Positions 1 through 9,739 of a stretch of DNA of 64,000 bases are shown piece by piece. A model generated the notes under the pieces. The model saw only the letters and a program-made list of their open reading frames with translations, was not told where the DNA came from and ran no database searches. Position numbers and translations under genes: made by a program. The first letter of the stretch is position 1. Each line of letters starts with the position of its first letter. The DNA comes from Corallium rubrum (taxonomy: Eukaryota; Cnidaria; Anthozoa; Scleralcyonacea; Coralliidae): the NCBI GenBank assembly GCA_964035015.1, contig OZ036002.1, positions 2,167,001-2,231,000 on the forward strand, in the 5' to 3' direction.

Positions 1-47
1 CATCGTGTTCAGATATCGAATGATGGTCTTTAAAAAATATCGTTCTT

Positions 48-365
48 TTATATTACTTCTGCGAGTCCTTCCAAAACAGGACCAAGTAAGACATCAAGAA
101 ATCCTGCATCTTTTTGAACCAGCATCTGCTTTTTTCTCATAAAACTACTTCGGGGACTAGTCAAAGATAATATGTCGTCGCTATAAGGCCTAACGTCTTC
201 AAGCAAAGCAGGTCATAATTGATATTGCATTGACAAAATGTTCAAAATACAATCACAAATGCTTCTAATTTGCTGGCGGCTTGCAGTCTCCAACAGAGCT
301 CGCTGTTGAATAGGTTCACTTGTACATAAAAGTTCAAGAAACGGTTTGTGCTTTTTGATCAACAT
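48..365 (-). pseudogene. Decayed copy of the small Polinton-encoded protein found intact at 57,534
   Basis: This is a reverse-strand homologue of the 105-residue ORF at 57,534-57,851. Start, stop and total length (318 nt) are all preserved, so there are no net indels. Codon 51, a serine TCA in the intact copy, is TGA here (bases 213-215), so the frame is broken. Homology continues to the window edge, past the stop. It lies divergently from an ATPase remnant at 1,648, the same head-to-head layout as in the better preserved element. The protein family is not one I can assign a function to; it is a short helical protein encoded by Polinton/Maverick elements. Relationship certain, function unknown. 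Confidence 0.8.
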
Positions 366-420
366 CTCTATTTGACAGTCAGTATCTAAATGAGTAAAAC
401 GCTACCAAAACACATATTTT

Positions 421-1143
421 AAGAGGAGGGAGAGGAGAAGGAGAAAGAGGAGGAGGAGGAGGAGGAGAAAGAGGAGGAGGAGGAAGAAGAAGAGGAGGAG
501 GAGAAAGAGGAAGAGAAAGTGAAAGGAGGAGGAGAAGGAGAAAGAGGAGGAGGAGAAAGAGGATGGGGTGGAGGAGGAGAAAGAGGATGGGGTGGAGGAG
601 GAGAAAGAGGAGAAGGAGGAGGAGGAGGAGGAGAAAGAGGAGGAGGAGAAAGAGAAAGAGGAGGAGAAAGAGGAGGAGGAGATAGAGGAGGAGGAGGAGG
701 AGGAGAAGGAGAAGGAGGAGGAGGAGGAGAAAGAGGAGGACGAGAAAGAGGAGGAGGAGGAGGAGAAAGAGGAGGAGGAGGAGGAAGAAGAAGAGGAGGA
801 GGAGAAAGAGGAAGAGAAAGTGGAAGGAGGAGGAGAAGGAGAAAGAGGAGGAGGACAAAGAGGAAGGGGAGGAGGAGGAGAAAGAGGAAGAGGAGGAGGA
901 GGAGAAAGAGGAGGAGAAAGTGGAAGGAGGAGGAGAAGGAGAAAGAGGAGGAGGACAAAGAGGAAGGGGAGGAAGAGGAGAAAGAGGAAGAGGAGGAGGA
1001 GGAGAAAGAGGAGGAGGAGGAGAAAGAGGAAAAGGAGGAGGAGAAAGAGGAAGAGGAGAAAGAGGAGGAGGAGGAGAAGGAGAAGGAGGAGGAGGAGGAG
1101 AAAGAGGACGAGGCGGAGGAGGAGGAGGAGGAGGAGAAAGAAA
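421..1143. repeat. Expanded (GGAGAAAGA/GGA)n purine tract
   Basis: About 720 bp of almost pure purine sequence on the plus strand, built from GGA triplets and GAGAAAGA units. The homologous spacer inside the Polinton at 57,288-57,478 is only about 190 bp, so this copy has expanded roughly fourfold. Long open frames on both strands here (Glu/Arg/Gly-rich or Ser/Pro/Leu-rich) are artefacts of the repeat. Confidence 0.95.
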
Positions 1144-1182
1144 AATAAATAATAAGAAATTCTCTAGAAATATTTATTCTGC

Positions 1183-1184
<2 letters not shown>

Positions 1185-1241
<57 letters not shown>

Positions 1242-1275
1242 CATTTTCACTCGTTGAAGAGCATGAGCAGAATAA

Positions 1276-1330
<55 letters not shown>
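1185..1330. repeat. Two (TA)n tracts in the Polinton-derived leader
   Basis: Two TA dinucleotide runs separated by about 45 bp that match the sequence just upstream of the intact ATPase start near 57,240. The TA runs therefore grew inside a former ATPase promoter/leader. A third TA run lies at about 1,612-1,643. Confidence 0.9.
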
Positions 1331-1433
1331 ATGTTTACAACACGAGCGGCCGTGTTGTATTGAATATACAATCACGAGCCGAAAAAACAACTTGTGAAAT
1401 AAATGAATAGTAAAAATCCCTTTGGGATATTTA

Positions 1434-1510
1434 GATGCTAATTAGTTACAAGCGCTAGTGGTTGTATCAGAAGAGTATACATCCACTAGTGGTTGTAACT
1501 AATTAGCATC
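1434..1510. repeat. Short foldback element
   Basis: Inverted repeat GATGCTAATTAGTTACAA / TTGTAACTAATTAGCATC, with a second paired block CTAGTGG / CCACTAG inside and a loop of about 20 nt. It resembles a tiny MITE. No relatives recognised elsewhere in the window. Confidence 0.75.
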
Positions 1511-1607
1511 ATTGGTTTTAGTTTGTATGGGGTTTACAGGGGTATACATGTGACGTAATTTCTGAAATTGGATTGGCTGCAAAACTCATGAATTAGTAAT
1601 GAATTTC

Positions 1608-1645
<38 letters not shown>

Positions 1646-1647
1646 TT

Positions 1648-1763
1648 ATATGCACTTGTGGAAAAACGTTTTCTACACTATCCAACATGCAACGTCATAT
1701 AAAAAATTTCCCTAAAAACAATACTTATTCAAAACCAGCACATCTTCTCACTTACGCAACAGT
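1648..1763 (+). pseudogene. N-terminal remnant of the Polinton packaging ATPase
   Basis: Translation gives the zinc-finger start of the ATPase at 57,234 (minus strand): CGKTFSTL, NMQRHIKNF and PAHLL are shared. Homology stops abruptly at about 1,763, before the Walker A motif. The open frame continues only by chance into a MITE. Together with the pseudogene at 48-365 and the GA spacer, this shows that one Polinton once extended across the left window edge. Confidence 0.8.
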
Positions 1764-1775
1764 TGGAATTGAAAT

Positions 1776-1869
1776 TGGACACTTAACTCGACGTCGCATT
1801 TACGTCGCATTACCGACAAAATTAATTCGAATTAAATTCGTCTATTTTGCGACGTTTAGCGCAGGCCTA
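1776..1869. mobile_element. Half copy of a CpG-rich MITE family
   Basis: It ends in GCGACGTTTAGCGCAGGCC and shares the GGCATTACCGAC...AATTAAATTCGTCTATT block with the full-length copy at 19,588-19,987. Only one end is present. It abuts the ATPase remnant, so it inserted into, or recombined with, the dead Polinton. Confidence 0.65.
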
Positions 1870-1935
1870 AAAATATGGGCGTTCAACGAGATCAGTGGTT
1901 TAGAGCCAGTCACGGAAAGGCACATCAAGGCCTTC

Positions 1936-1997
1936 CCGCTAGAACCCGCAACCCTGCAATACTATAGTGCAGTGCTCGGACCACTGAGCTATACGGA
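1936..1997 (-). mobile_element. tRNA-like SINE head
   Basis: On the minus strand TAGCTCAGTGG (A-box-like) is followed about 40 nt later by GCGGGTTCTAGC (B-box-like). The anticodon arm is imperfect (9-nt loop), so this is more likely a tRNA-derived SINE or tRNA pseudogene than a working tRNA. The trailing GGAAGGCC resembles the end of the tRNA-like unit at 40,419. Confidence 0.4.
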
Positions 1998-2179
1998 AAG
2001 CAATGTCAATGATATATTGCCGAATAATTGGGTATATTATATTATAAGTAATATTTGGTATATAACTCGATTAAACGACATATTCTCAAAGTTTTTGCAG
2101 ATGAAGGAAGAAAATCGCGAATGTAATAATTGTAAAATTTGCCACTTAACGTGCGGCAGGAGAGAGGAACAGAACTTTC

Positions 2180-2450
2180 GTCCCAATTGACCCCAAACTC
2201 CTATGTGTAGACAACTAAGACCTAGGTGTTGATTTTACGGAGGGAGGAAAACCGGAGAACACGGCGAAAACCCCTCGGAGCACAGGAAAGACCAACTAAA
2301 CTCTACTCACATAAGTCCCAAGCTGGCGGAGGACGGGTTTATTCCCAAACGGTCACCCATCCAAGTACTATCTCCGTCCGACTTTGCTGAACTATTGGTG
2401 AGAGGCAGCGCCCTAACAGCACACGCCACTCCTACTCCCCTAAGGGTGTT
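2180..2450 (-). mobile_element. 5S rRNA-derived SINE, reverse copy
   Basis: Reverse complement of the SINE at 28,733. It contains the 5S internal-promoter segment, seen here as GGTCACCCATCCAAGTACTA, then the family tail with the TTTTACGGAGGGAGGAAAAC block. The poly(A) end is not preserved. Several mismatches in the 5S part suggest an old insertion. Confidence 0.8.
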
Positions 2451-2655
2451 AGTTAGCATAGTGCACAACAAATGACATCACTCGATCCAGGCCCATTCTG
2501 AACGCTTTACGCAATGGCTGTGCCTGACTACATAAGGAGAAAATAAAGGCATTTTGTCGTGTATTTTTTGGTCAGAAACTTATAATTTCTAATTTTTTTT
2601 ATGGTTTAGGCAGGATAGGGATATTTTAGTTATTTCAGTACAGGTTGAATACAAT

Positions 2656-2783
<128 letters not shown>

Positions 2784-2796
2784 GCTTACCTCAAAA

Positions 2797-2842
2797 GTCT
2801 GCTACAGGCTGTTTCATCTAAAAAAGAATCTTCAGGCAGATG
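2797..2842 (-). ncRNA. Hammerhead-like motif, left arm
   Basis: Mirror image of the motif at 4,504-4,549, in the 3' UTR of the left Penelope copy. It has the same CTGAAGA core, GAAAC and a short hairpin before the predicted cleavage base. Confidence 0.4.
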
Positions 2843-2919
2843 ACAATTTTCGAAAACAGGGGGTGCTTATATCCTTCTTGTCGGAACGTGGGAGTGTGGG
2901 GGCGAAACAATACATGCAT

Positions 2920-3625
2920 TCATGGCTTTGTTGCGCTGTTTGCGCGGAATTTGTTCCGATGACGACATTGACTGATAATTTCTGCTCTTTTGTTGAGTAA
3001 ACAATTCTTGTTTTTATCTTTCAAAATATAAAATTTTTCTTCTAAACATAAATTACATCGTTTTGAACCTCCCGTGTACGAAATGGAATGTTTTAAAATT
3101 TGCCAATTAATACTAAAATCCTTATTGTTTTCTTTCAATGCCCAAATATATTTCGAAAGTTCGGTGTCGTTTGCATGCTTTTTATGCTGAAAAGATTTAG
3201 TGTGGTTGGCCAATCGCTCTTTGAATGTGGTTGAAGTCATGCCAATGTAATTCTTGATCGTGTTTGTGTTGTTTACTGTGACTGTTGCTTTGTATACTAT
3301 GTCCCTAGTCATGCATTGTTTTCTAAGTGGACAATTCGTGTTTTTCTTACAATTGCAACTGCTAGTGTCCTTATCCTGTGGCATGTTATTCCTAGATATG
3401 TGTGCATTGTGTTTAGTGATTATTGACTTAACATTGTTCATGCAGCTGTAACTTACTTTGACTGTGTTTCTGTTAAAAATCTTATGGAGCTTGTGGTGTG
3501 GTGGGAAGTGCTTGTCAATTAGGTTTAGGAAATTACGTCCTATGTTTGTGCTTACACTCTTGCTAAAAGGTGGGTTGAACCAAGTGATGTTGCGTTGCCT
3601 ATTCCTTCGTGGTTGCTGTGCTGTG
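2920..3625 (-). pseudogene. Penelope-like C-terminal fragment with GIY-YIG-like module, left arm
   Basis: Open from the palindrome centre to a stop at 2,920. The N-terminal part (RNITWFNPPFS, DKHFPP, KIFNRNTVKVSYSC) is the connector that follows the reverse transcriptase in Penelope-like elements. Next comes a Cys-rich stretch (C-x-C...CPLRKQC) and a GIY-YIG-like segment, IVYKATV...NYIGMTSTTFKERLANH, with the family tail CNLCLEEK and CRHRNK. This arm has no internal stop, unlike its mirror copy. There is no start codon of its own and no RT domain, so it is a 5'-truncated insertion. Endonuclease activity is inferred from the family only. Confidence 0.75.
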
Positions 3626-4426
3626 CCATCAGACGAACAAGTTTTTCAGGAATCTGCACCCATATATCAGAACGCACTTAGGCACAGCAACTTTGATCAT
3701 GATCTTAGCTACACTCAACACACAGCACAGCAACCACGCAGGAATAGGCAACGCAACATCACTTGGTTCAACCCACCTTTTAGCAAGAGTGTAAGCACAA
3801 ACATAGGACGCAATTTCCTAAACCTAATTGACAAGCACTTCCCACCACACCACAAGCTCCATAAGATTTTTAACAGAAACACAGTCAAAGTAAGTTACAG
3901 CTGCATGAACAATGTTAAGTCAATAATCACTAAACACAATGCACACATATCTAGGAATAACATGCCACAGGATAAGGACACTAGCAGTTGCAATTGAAAG
4001 AAAAACACGAATTGTCCACTTAGAAAACAATGCATGACTAGGGACATAGTATACAAAGCAACAGTCACAGTAAACAACACAAACACGATCAAGAATTACA
4101 TTGGCATGACTTCAACCACATTCAAAGAGCGATTGGCCAACCACACTAAATCTTTTCAGCATAAAAAGCATGCAAACGACACCGAACTTTCGAAATATAT
4201 TTGGGCATTGAAAGAAAACAATAAGGATTTTAGTATTAATTGGCAAATTTTAAAACATTCTATTTCGTATACGGGAGGTTCAAAACGATGTAATTTATGT
4301 TTAGAAGAAAAATTTTATATTTTGAAAGATAAAAACAAGAATTGTTTACTCAACAAAAGAGCAGAAATTATCAGTCAATGTCGTCATCGGAACAAATTCC
4401 GCGCAAACAGCGCAACAAAGCCATGA
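3626..4426 (+). pseudogene. Penelope-like C-terminal fragment, right arm, with nonsense mutation
   Basis: This copy is 95 bp longer at its 5' end than the left arm. A TGT cysteine codon in the Cys-rich region is TGA here (stop at 3,995-3,997); the frame reopens immediately and continues to a stop at 4,426. The GIY-YIG-like NYIGMTS segment and CNLCLEEK tail are otherwise unchanged. The single stop and near identity to the left arm show that decay has only begun. Confidence 0.75.
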
Positions 4427-4503
4427 ATGCATGTATTGTTTCGCCCCCACACTCCCACGTTCCGACAAGAAGGATATAAGCACCCCCTGTTTTCGAAAAT
4501 TGT

Positions 4504-4549
4504 CATCTGCCTGAAGATTCTTTTTTAGATGAAACAGCCTGTAGCAGAC
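4504..4549 (+). ncRNA. Hammerhead-ribozyme-like motif, right arm
   Basis: The core CTGAAGA fits CUGANGA. It is followed by GAAAC, then ACA-GCC-TGT, a possible 3-bp stem III, then A and GCAGAC, which can pair with the CTGC upstream of the core to make stem I. Stem II is weak and A/T-rich. Hammerheads are established in Penelope-like elements; whether this copy cleaves is inference. Confidence 0.45.
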
Positions 4550-4635
4550 TTTTGAGGTAAGCGAAAATATATATATATTTGCTCTAACTATATGTTATCG
4601 AGCACTCTTTGCGTTTCGTAGACCAAAACCCACAC

Positions 4636-4670
<35 letters not shown>

Positions 4671-4689
4671 TGTTAACATGTTGAAGCCT

Positions 4690-4775
4690 GACGACGAGTC
4701 TTTAAGGTGTATTCTGGCAAACGCCAGATGATTTTATTCAGTACAGGGAGAGGTCTAGGCCTCAAAGTGTTAATG
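4690..4775. mobile_element. Diverged copy of a palindromic TTAA-type MITE
   Basis: Contains ATTCTGGCAAACGCCAGA followed by GATTTTATTCA, matching the central palindrome of the MITEs at 6,291 and 46,424. The outer ends are worn. Confidence 0.5.
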
Positions 4776-4832
4776 TTAAGATCAGGATCTGAGATTGGGG
4801 AAAGAAATCATCAATTTCCGATCGTTCTTTAA

Positions 4833-5290
4833 GGTGTCCATATGAAGTGAGAAATTCGCTGGCGTTTTGGTTTTTTAACGAACAGAGGATCATGGTAGGA
4901 TCATTCACTGAAAATTTTAAGAGAATCTGATGTGTATTTTTCGAGTTATGCAGTCTTAGAGTTTGCCATGGCTAGTTCGAAATTTGGACTTTCAGTGAAA
5001 ATGCCTTATGACGTACGCAAATGAACAACTATATATATATGCATATATATAATCAGGAGTTTAGCATCAATGATTATTTGCTTACGTTGGAAGACATTGT
5101 TATCAAGAACCCCATGCAAATTTTTTATTTCCAAAACCAACAAGCCATGGCAAATTTTGAAAGTTGATAACTCCAGAACCATACGCCAGATACTCTTGAA
5201 ATTTTCAGTGAATGCTCCTGTCATGCTCTTCTGTGAATTAAAACAATAAAAATGCCAATGAATTTTTCACTTCATAGACACTTGAAATTC
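4833..5290. mobile_element. Foldback element with diverged inverted arms
   Basis: The first about 90 bp (AAGGTGTCCATATGAAGTGA...ATTCACTGAAAATTTTAAGAG) pair with the reverse complement of the last about 90 bp (CTTGAAATTTTCAGTGAATG...TCACTTCATAGACACTTG). Arm identity is roughly 70 percent by eye, so it is old. A short TA run lies between the arms. No coding potential. Confidence 0.65.
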
Positions 5291-5979
5291 TCTGATTAAC
5301 TTTATGACAAACAACATGCACGTACAATTTAAACTTTAGGCTTTTGGTTAGTATTTGTGTCTGTAAAGAAACATTCACAAGTGCAGGACAGATATTTTAT
5401 AATCGCTCCTCACATTGGAATTACATAGCACTTCTTATATACCTGAACGTTGTAATGCATGGTTATTGGTTTCTCTCCAGTGCGTTTTGAGAAGTAGTGT
5501 TTTTAAAATATTACATTAATTTTTTAATCCTTTTTTTGAAAGGACACGTTACTACTGACAGTTTTCTTGAAAAAGTATTGTATTTAAGAAAATTGGCAAC
5601 TTAATATGCCCTACAATTTTTACAATATTTTTTTGGTGGTTGCTATGTTAATACTTAAATTACCGGTTCTCCTGTTCAACTCTCTGCTCCTCGCCCAAGT
5701 TTTTGTTGCAAGTGGGAAATACGCACAATTTTAGCAAATTTATCAGTACATTCGTCAGGTGTAAAATTCGACATAAATTACAAATATTAAAATATATTAC
5801 AAGCAACTTGATTTTTATGCATACTACAATCTACTTACTGTAATTATAAAAAAAATACATTATTACATTAGTTATTACTATGTTAAAAAAAAAGTCGTAA
5901 CAGCGCGGATAATTCTTAGATTCCGACTAAATGCTTATAATAGAGCGCTTAAGATTTACATGTTACAAGTACCAACTAT
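5291..5979. other. AT-rich non-coding stretch
   Basis: No gene, RNA or clear repeat seen; scattered homopolymer runs only. Confidence 0.5.
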
Positions 5980-6290
5980 GACTATGTGCACACGGTATAC
6001 GTTTCCAAGCGTTTTCGTATTAGTTAGAAATTTCAGCTTGATGTTAGTAATAATTGTCAATTGTTTGCTGTACGAGCGCAGAGTTTTTCTGAGTATTACT
6101 AACTAACACAGCTTGTACAGCAAACAACTGACAATTATTACTAACAGCAAGCTGCAATTTCTGAAACTAACTAACAGTGTTTAACTGGAAACTTACTGTC
6201 ACAACGCGACTTGTAGACCAACAAGTACTTGTAACCGAGCGGTTAAGACTCGTTCCTGGAGGGCTGGGCACAGTCTAAGGTATAAATACC

Positions 6291-6391
6291 TTAACTCATT
6301 CCTGTCCGGGGACTTCCCCAGAGGTGAATAAAATCGTCTGGCGTTAGCCAGAATAAAATACTAAAGACCGATTCGGACAAGAAAGAGTTAA
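6291..6391. mobile_element. 93-bp palindromic MITE with TTAA ends
   Basis: TTAA, then CTCATTCCTGTCCGG..., a central TCTGGCGTTAGCCAGA palindrome, then ...CGGACAAGAAAGAG and TTAA. The imperfect TIRs CTCATTCCTGTCC / GGACAAGAAAGAG plus the TTAA duplication resemble piggyBac-type or other TTAA-targeting elements. Related copies lie at 46,424 and (worn) at 4,690. Confidence 0.7.
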
Positions 6392-6428
6392 AGAGATAGT
6401 TTATAATTAACCTTGCTCCGCTATCTGA

Positions 6429-6500
6429 GTTCTAGTGGCTCAATGGTTAGAGTGTCTGGCTAGCATTCGGAAGGTTGTGGGTTCGAGTCCCGCTTAGAGC
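6429..6500 (+). tRNA. tRNA-Ala(AGC)-like sequence, probably SINE-derived
   Basis: The 72 nt fold as a cloverleaf: acceptor GTTCTAG/TTAGAGC with two G-T pairs, D arm GCTC/GAGT, anticodon stem TCTGG/TCGGA with loop CTAGCAT (anticodon AGC), T stem GTGGG/CCCGC with loop TTCGAGT. Box A and box B are intact. It lacks the G-rich acceptor usual for metazoan tRNA-Ala and sits inside a repeat, so a tRNA-derived SINE head or pseudogene is more likely than a functional tRNA. Confidence 0.5.
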
Positions 6501-6794
6501 TCAGAGTTTTTCTGAGTATTACTAACTAACACAGCTTGTACAGCATACAACTGACAATTATTTCGTTTTTGTATTGTTTACTGTTCTCAAGGGAATCGAG
6601 AACAATCAGCTCATTCATACTTGAAACAATATACGAAAACGCTCGGAAACGGTACCGTACGCGTGTGCACATAGTCTATGTCTACGAGATTCGTCATTAT
6701 ACGTGCCATCCTGTTTTACAGACTTGCTACAAATCTATAGGGTTAAGCATAGTTAATAGAAAATAAACATGGTTTGGAAACCCGGCAAACTTCA

Positions 6795-8335
6795 CAGCGG
6801 TTAACAATCGAGCTACGATTCATGAAATCAAGTGACCCTGATTGTATTACTCCTAAGCTTCTGCAGATATCTGCACCCATTATTGCAGCTGCTCCACTTG
6901 TGAAATTGTTCAATTATTGCATTAATACATGCTGCCTATAAGTGGGAAGAAGTGGTAAAAAAGAAAAACTACCGGCCCATCACTGTATTATCCGCAATTC
7001 CAAAATTGTTCGAGAAAGTTAAATTTGACCAATTATACGAACGATTTGCCCCCATATTCTCAGATAACATGTCCGGATTCCTCCGTGGTCATCCATGTGC
7101 CACAGCACTAATCAAGCTGACTGACGATTGGCGAATGGTCCTCAACAAAAAGGAAGAAGTTGGTACAGTTGCAATTGACTTATCAAAGGCATTTGATTCT
7201 ATATGCCACAACTTATTACTTGCAAAACTGAAAGCGTATGGCCTTCGAGACTCAGCACTGTAACTGATAAGATCATACTTGCAAGATCGCAAACAGAGTG
7301 AAATGCAATGGTGACTGTTCTGACTGGCTATACCTCTACGCTGTGGCTTCCTCAGGGAAGTCTGCTAAGTCCCCTACTCTTCAGCATCTTCGTGAATGAT
7401 GTCAATTATATGGTTGACAATTCTTCCTTACGCTTATTTGCTGATGACACCACTCAGTACGTCTCCGATTCGAGTCCGGCTGTTCTTGAGTACAATCTTA
7501 ATCAAGATATACACACGTTGTCCGTTTGGTTCAAAGTGAACTATCTGCAAATCACTGATGGTAAAACACAAGCAATTCAATGTTGGGAAAATCCAATTAC
7601 AATTACGATCTCAAGATGGACAATCACCCTATCAAAATAGAAGACATCTTGAAAATCCTAGGAGTAACATTGCATAGAGATCGAAACTTTAAACCGTATG
7701 TCAGAGAAATGCTCAAAAAAGCTTACGCCAAGATTGCGGATGGTACCAATGAACACTTTAATAAATTTGTATAAGGCTTTCGTATTACCACACCTAGAAT
7801 ATTGTAGCCCACTGCAAAATAAGCAAACACTTAAGAGTAAACTTGAAAAAGCTAATCACTACGGTCTAAGAACATTAATGAACCGAGGTAATAATGTTAG
7901 CTATGAATCAGTCCTGAACTTTGCCCCTGCACGGACGTCTTGAACAATCATTAATCATATTTTTTGAGAGTTAAAACTCTCAAAAAATATGATTAATGAT
8001 TGTTCAAGACGTCCGTGCAGGGGCAAAGTTCAGGACTGATTCATAGCTAACATTATTACCTCGGTTCATTAATGTTCTTAGACCGTGGTCCAACCTATAT
8101 TCCTAACTTTTTTAGACCCCACATAACTCCATATGCCTTAAGAAGTAATGGTCATAATGTAGTACAGGATTCCTATAATAGTCGCATCCTGCATAATTCT
8201 TATACGTATACCATTTCTCATATCTGGAATCAGTTGCCATTATCTGCCAAATCTGTTACTTCTTTATCACAATTTCGGAATTATGTTAATCAATCTGACC
8301 TAGTTGGCTGCCAGTGCAACACCTGTAGTTAGTTT
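6795..8335 (+). pseudogene. CR1-like non-LTR reverse transcriptase, truncated and broken
   Basis: Fragments in several frames reconstruct in order the middle and end of a non-LTR reverse transcriptase: a lead-in (DCITPKLLQ), NYRPITVLSAIPKLFEK, motif A with AIDLSKAFDSI, PQGSLLSPLLFSIFVND, the catalytic LFADDTT, and the C-terminal LEYCSP, RGPTYIPNFF, SYTYTISHIWNQLP segments. Stops and frameshifts occur after RDSAL and at least three times later. A large palindrome interrupts the C-terminal part. The endonuclease and 5' half are absent, as usual for 5'-truncated LINE insertions. The 3' UTR probably runs to about 8,600. CR1/L2-type assignment is by motif resemblance. Confidence 0.8.
7861..8086. 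repeat. Perfect palindrome (112-bp arms, 2-nt loop) inside the RT relic
   Basis: 7,861-7,972 and 7,975-8,086 are exact reverse complements separated by AA. The left arm reads in frame with the RT C-terminal region; the right arm is the same segment turned around, after which the normal downstream sequence (RGPTYIP) resumes. This is a foldback duplication, not a separate element. Confidence 0.95.
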
Positions 8336-8689
8336 GTTGGTGGTCATCGGTATTTTATCTTGACATTTATAGTATTGTTATGTCATTATCTTAATTAATT
8401 TATATCTTTTAAATGAGTTAATTAGTTGTCGAGCACTTTTGTCATGAGCCCTTGCTTGGCTCGGGTGATTGGGCAACCACACCCTGTGTAGACGATATTA
8501 AATACATTATCATTATGTTGAAAGGTACATGAAGGTGCACAAATTGAACAGTACGGCTGAGTGAACAAAAACATAAAACAATGACTTTTGTTGAGCTTCC
8601 AAACCATGTTTAGTTGCTATTAACTATGGGTTAAGTGACCCAGATAACGTTGGAATTTGTTACAATGCAATAAATTAGTGGATTGTAAT

Positions 8690-9180
8690 ATTTTAGTAAA
8701 ATATTGAACAACGTTTCGACCCGTCTACGACTCATCCTCATGTCAAAAAAGGAATAAAAAGTACTGCATGAATGTATCTCTTAAATAGGTATAAAATGGA
8801 AATAAATGTACGCGACAAAGCCCCATAGGAACTATTATGAAATACTAAATCAACATTATAAAAATACTACATAGTCATAATTCACATAAAACTGCTAAAA
8901 ATAATTGTCTAAATTAAAACCAAGCCAAGGTTTCTTCTTTCGATCTCATTCAATGTTGGTTTTAGTTGGTCAACATAGAATGCCTCTAACAGCAGGCGAT
9001 CAAATTTCGCATCAACTCTTCCAATTCCCGAGAAATATTTCCTTGTTAAAATCGATGAGCATTCTTGGGCATGAAGTGAAGATAATGTCTTCCTTGTGCT
9101 CAAATTGTTCTTTTACTCGCATTTCTAATCGTCGTGAAGTCTGTCCCACATACCAACAATCACAGTGAGTACATGCACTT
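8690..9180 (-). pseudogene. Third Penelope-like 3' fragment (GIY-YIG variant)
   Basis: Minus-strand translation gives LIYLSACTHCDCWYVGQTSRRLEMRVK, a GIY-YIG-type motif with the YVG variant, then EQFEHKEDIIF, LEAFYVDQLKP and TLNEIERR in a second frame, so at least one frameshift is present. The downstream 3' UTR carries GATGAGTC...GGTCGAAACGTTG, similar to the hammerhead region of the other Penelope copies but with a degenerate core. The reverse transcriptase part is missing or unrecognisable. Confidence 0.6.
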
Positions 9181-9578
9181 AAATAAATAAGCCACTGACG
9201 CGGGACTACTCATAGATGACTTCATGTAGGCCATTCGTAGTGTAAGTTTTTCAAAACTTCAACAACAGAGTGACATGCCGTATTGGCTAGAAATAAACCA
9301 GTTTCATATAACCAACGTTTAGATAAAAATACATAGCTCGATTCAGTATAAAGCTATCCAACATCTTCAAAAACGGAAAGCAAGGAAATCGAATGAGCAA
9401 ACCACGGAATAGTTAAGTAGCGCGCAATCGACGCAACACAAACATTTAAAGTACTTACCGTAGTATTATTCTTTTGATGAATATTACGCATAGATGTTTG
9501 TTTAATTCTCTTCTTGATTTTACAGCGAAACTGAGCTTTCGTTAGATACTTAAAACTTCAATTTTATATTTGTATACG

Positions 9579-9739
9579 TAATAGCATGGTTTCGAGTGCA
9601 ATTTGGAAAAAACATGCACAAGTGAGTTTTTCAAAGACTATCAAAATTGTACGAGTCCGAAGGACGAGTGCTATTTGAGGTCTTTGAAAAACTCACGAGT
9701 GCGTGTTTTTTCAAAATGGCACTCGAAACCATGCTATTA
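9579..9739. mobile_element. Foldback MITE, 161 bp
   Basis: Ends TAATAGCATGGTTTCGAGTGC and GCACTCGAAACCATGCTATTA are perfect inverted repeats. The inner arms (CATGCACAAGTGAGTTTTTCAAAGAC / GTCTTTGAAAAACTCACGAG) also pair. Flanking TA fits a TA-targeting (Tc1/mariner-like) MITE. Confidence 0.85.

Larger units (their letters stand above)
5980..6675. mobile_element. Composite TIR element
   Basis: The left end ACTATGTGCACACGGTATAC...GCGTTTTCGTAT is inverted at the right end (ATACGAAAACGCTCGG...GTGTGCACATAGT). Inside lies a smaller inverted pair built on TTAGTAATAATTGTCA...GCTGTAC, a direct duplication of the CAGAGTTTTTCTGAGTATTA block (about 6,080 and 6,503), a TTAA-type MITE and a tRNA-like unit. 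The duplicated block suggests that material was inserted between two copies. Confidence 0.6.

Noticed and set aside
379-1152. Long Glu/Gly/Arg- and Ser/Pro/Leu-rich open frames on both strands
   Set aside because: They are translations of a GGA/GAGAAAGA repeat that lacks stops in several frames; no other coding evidence.
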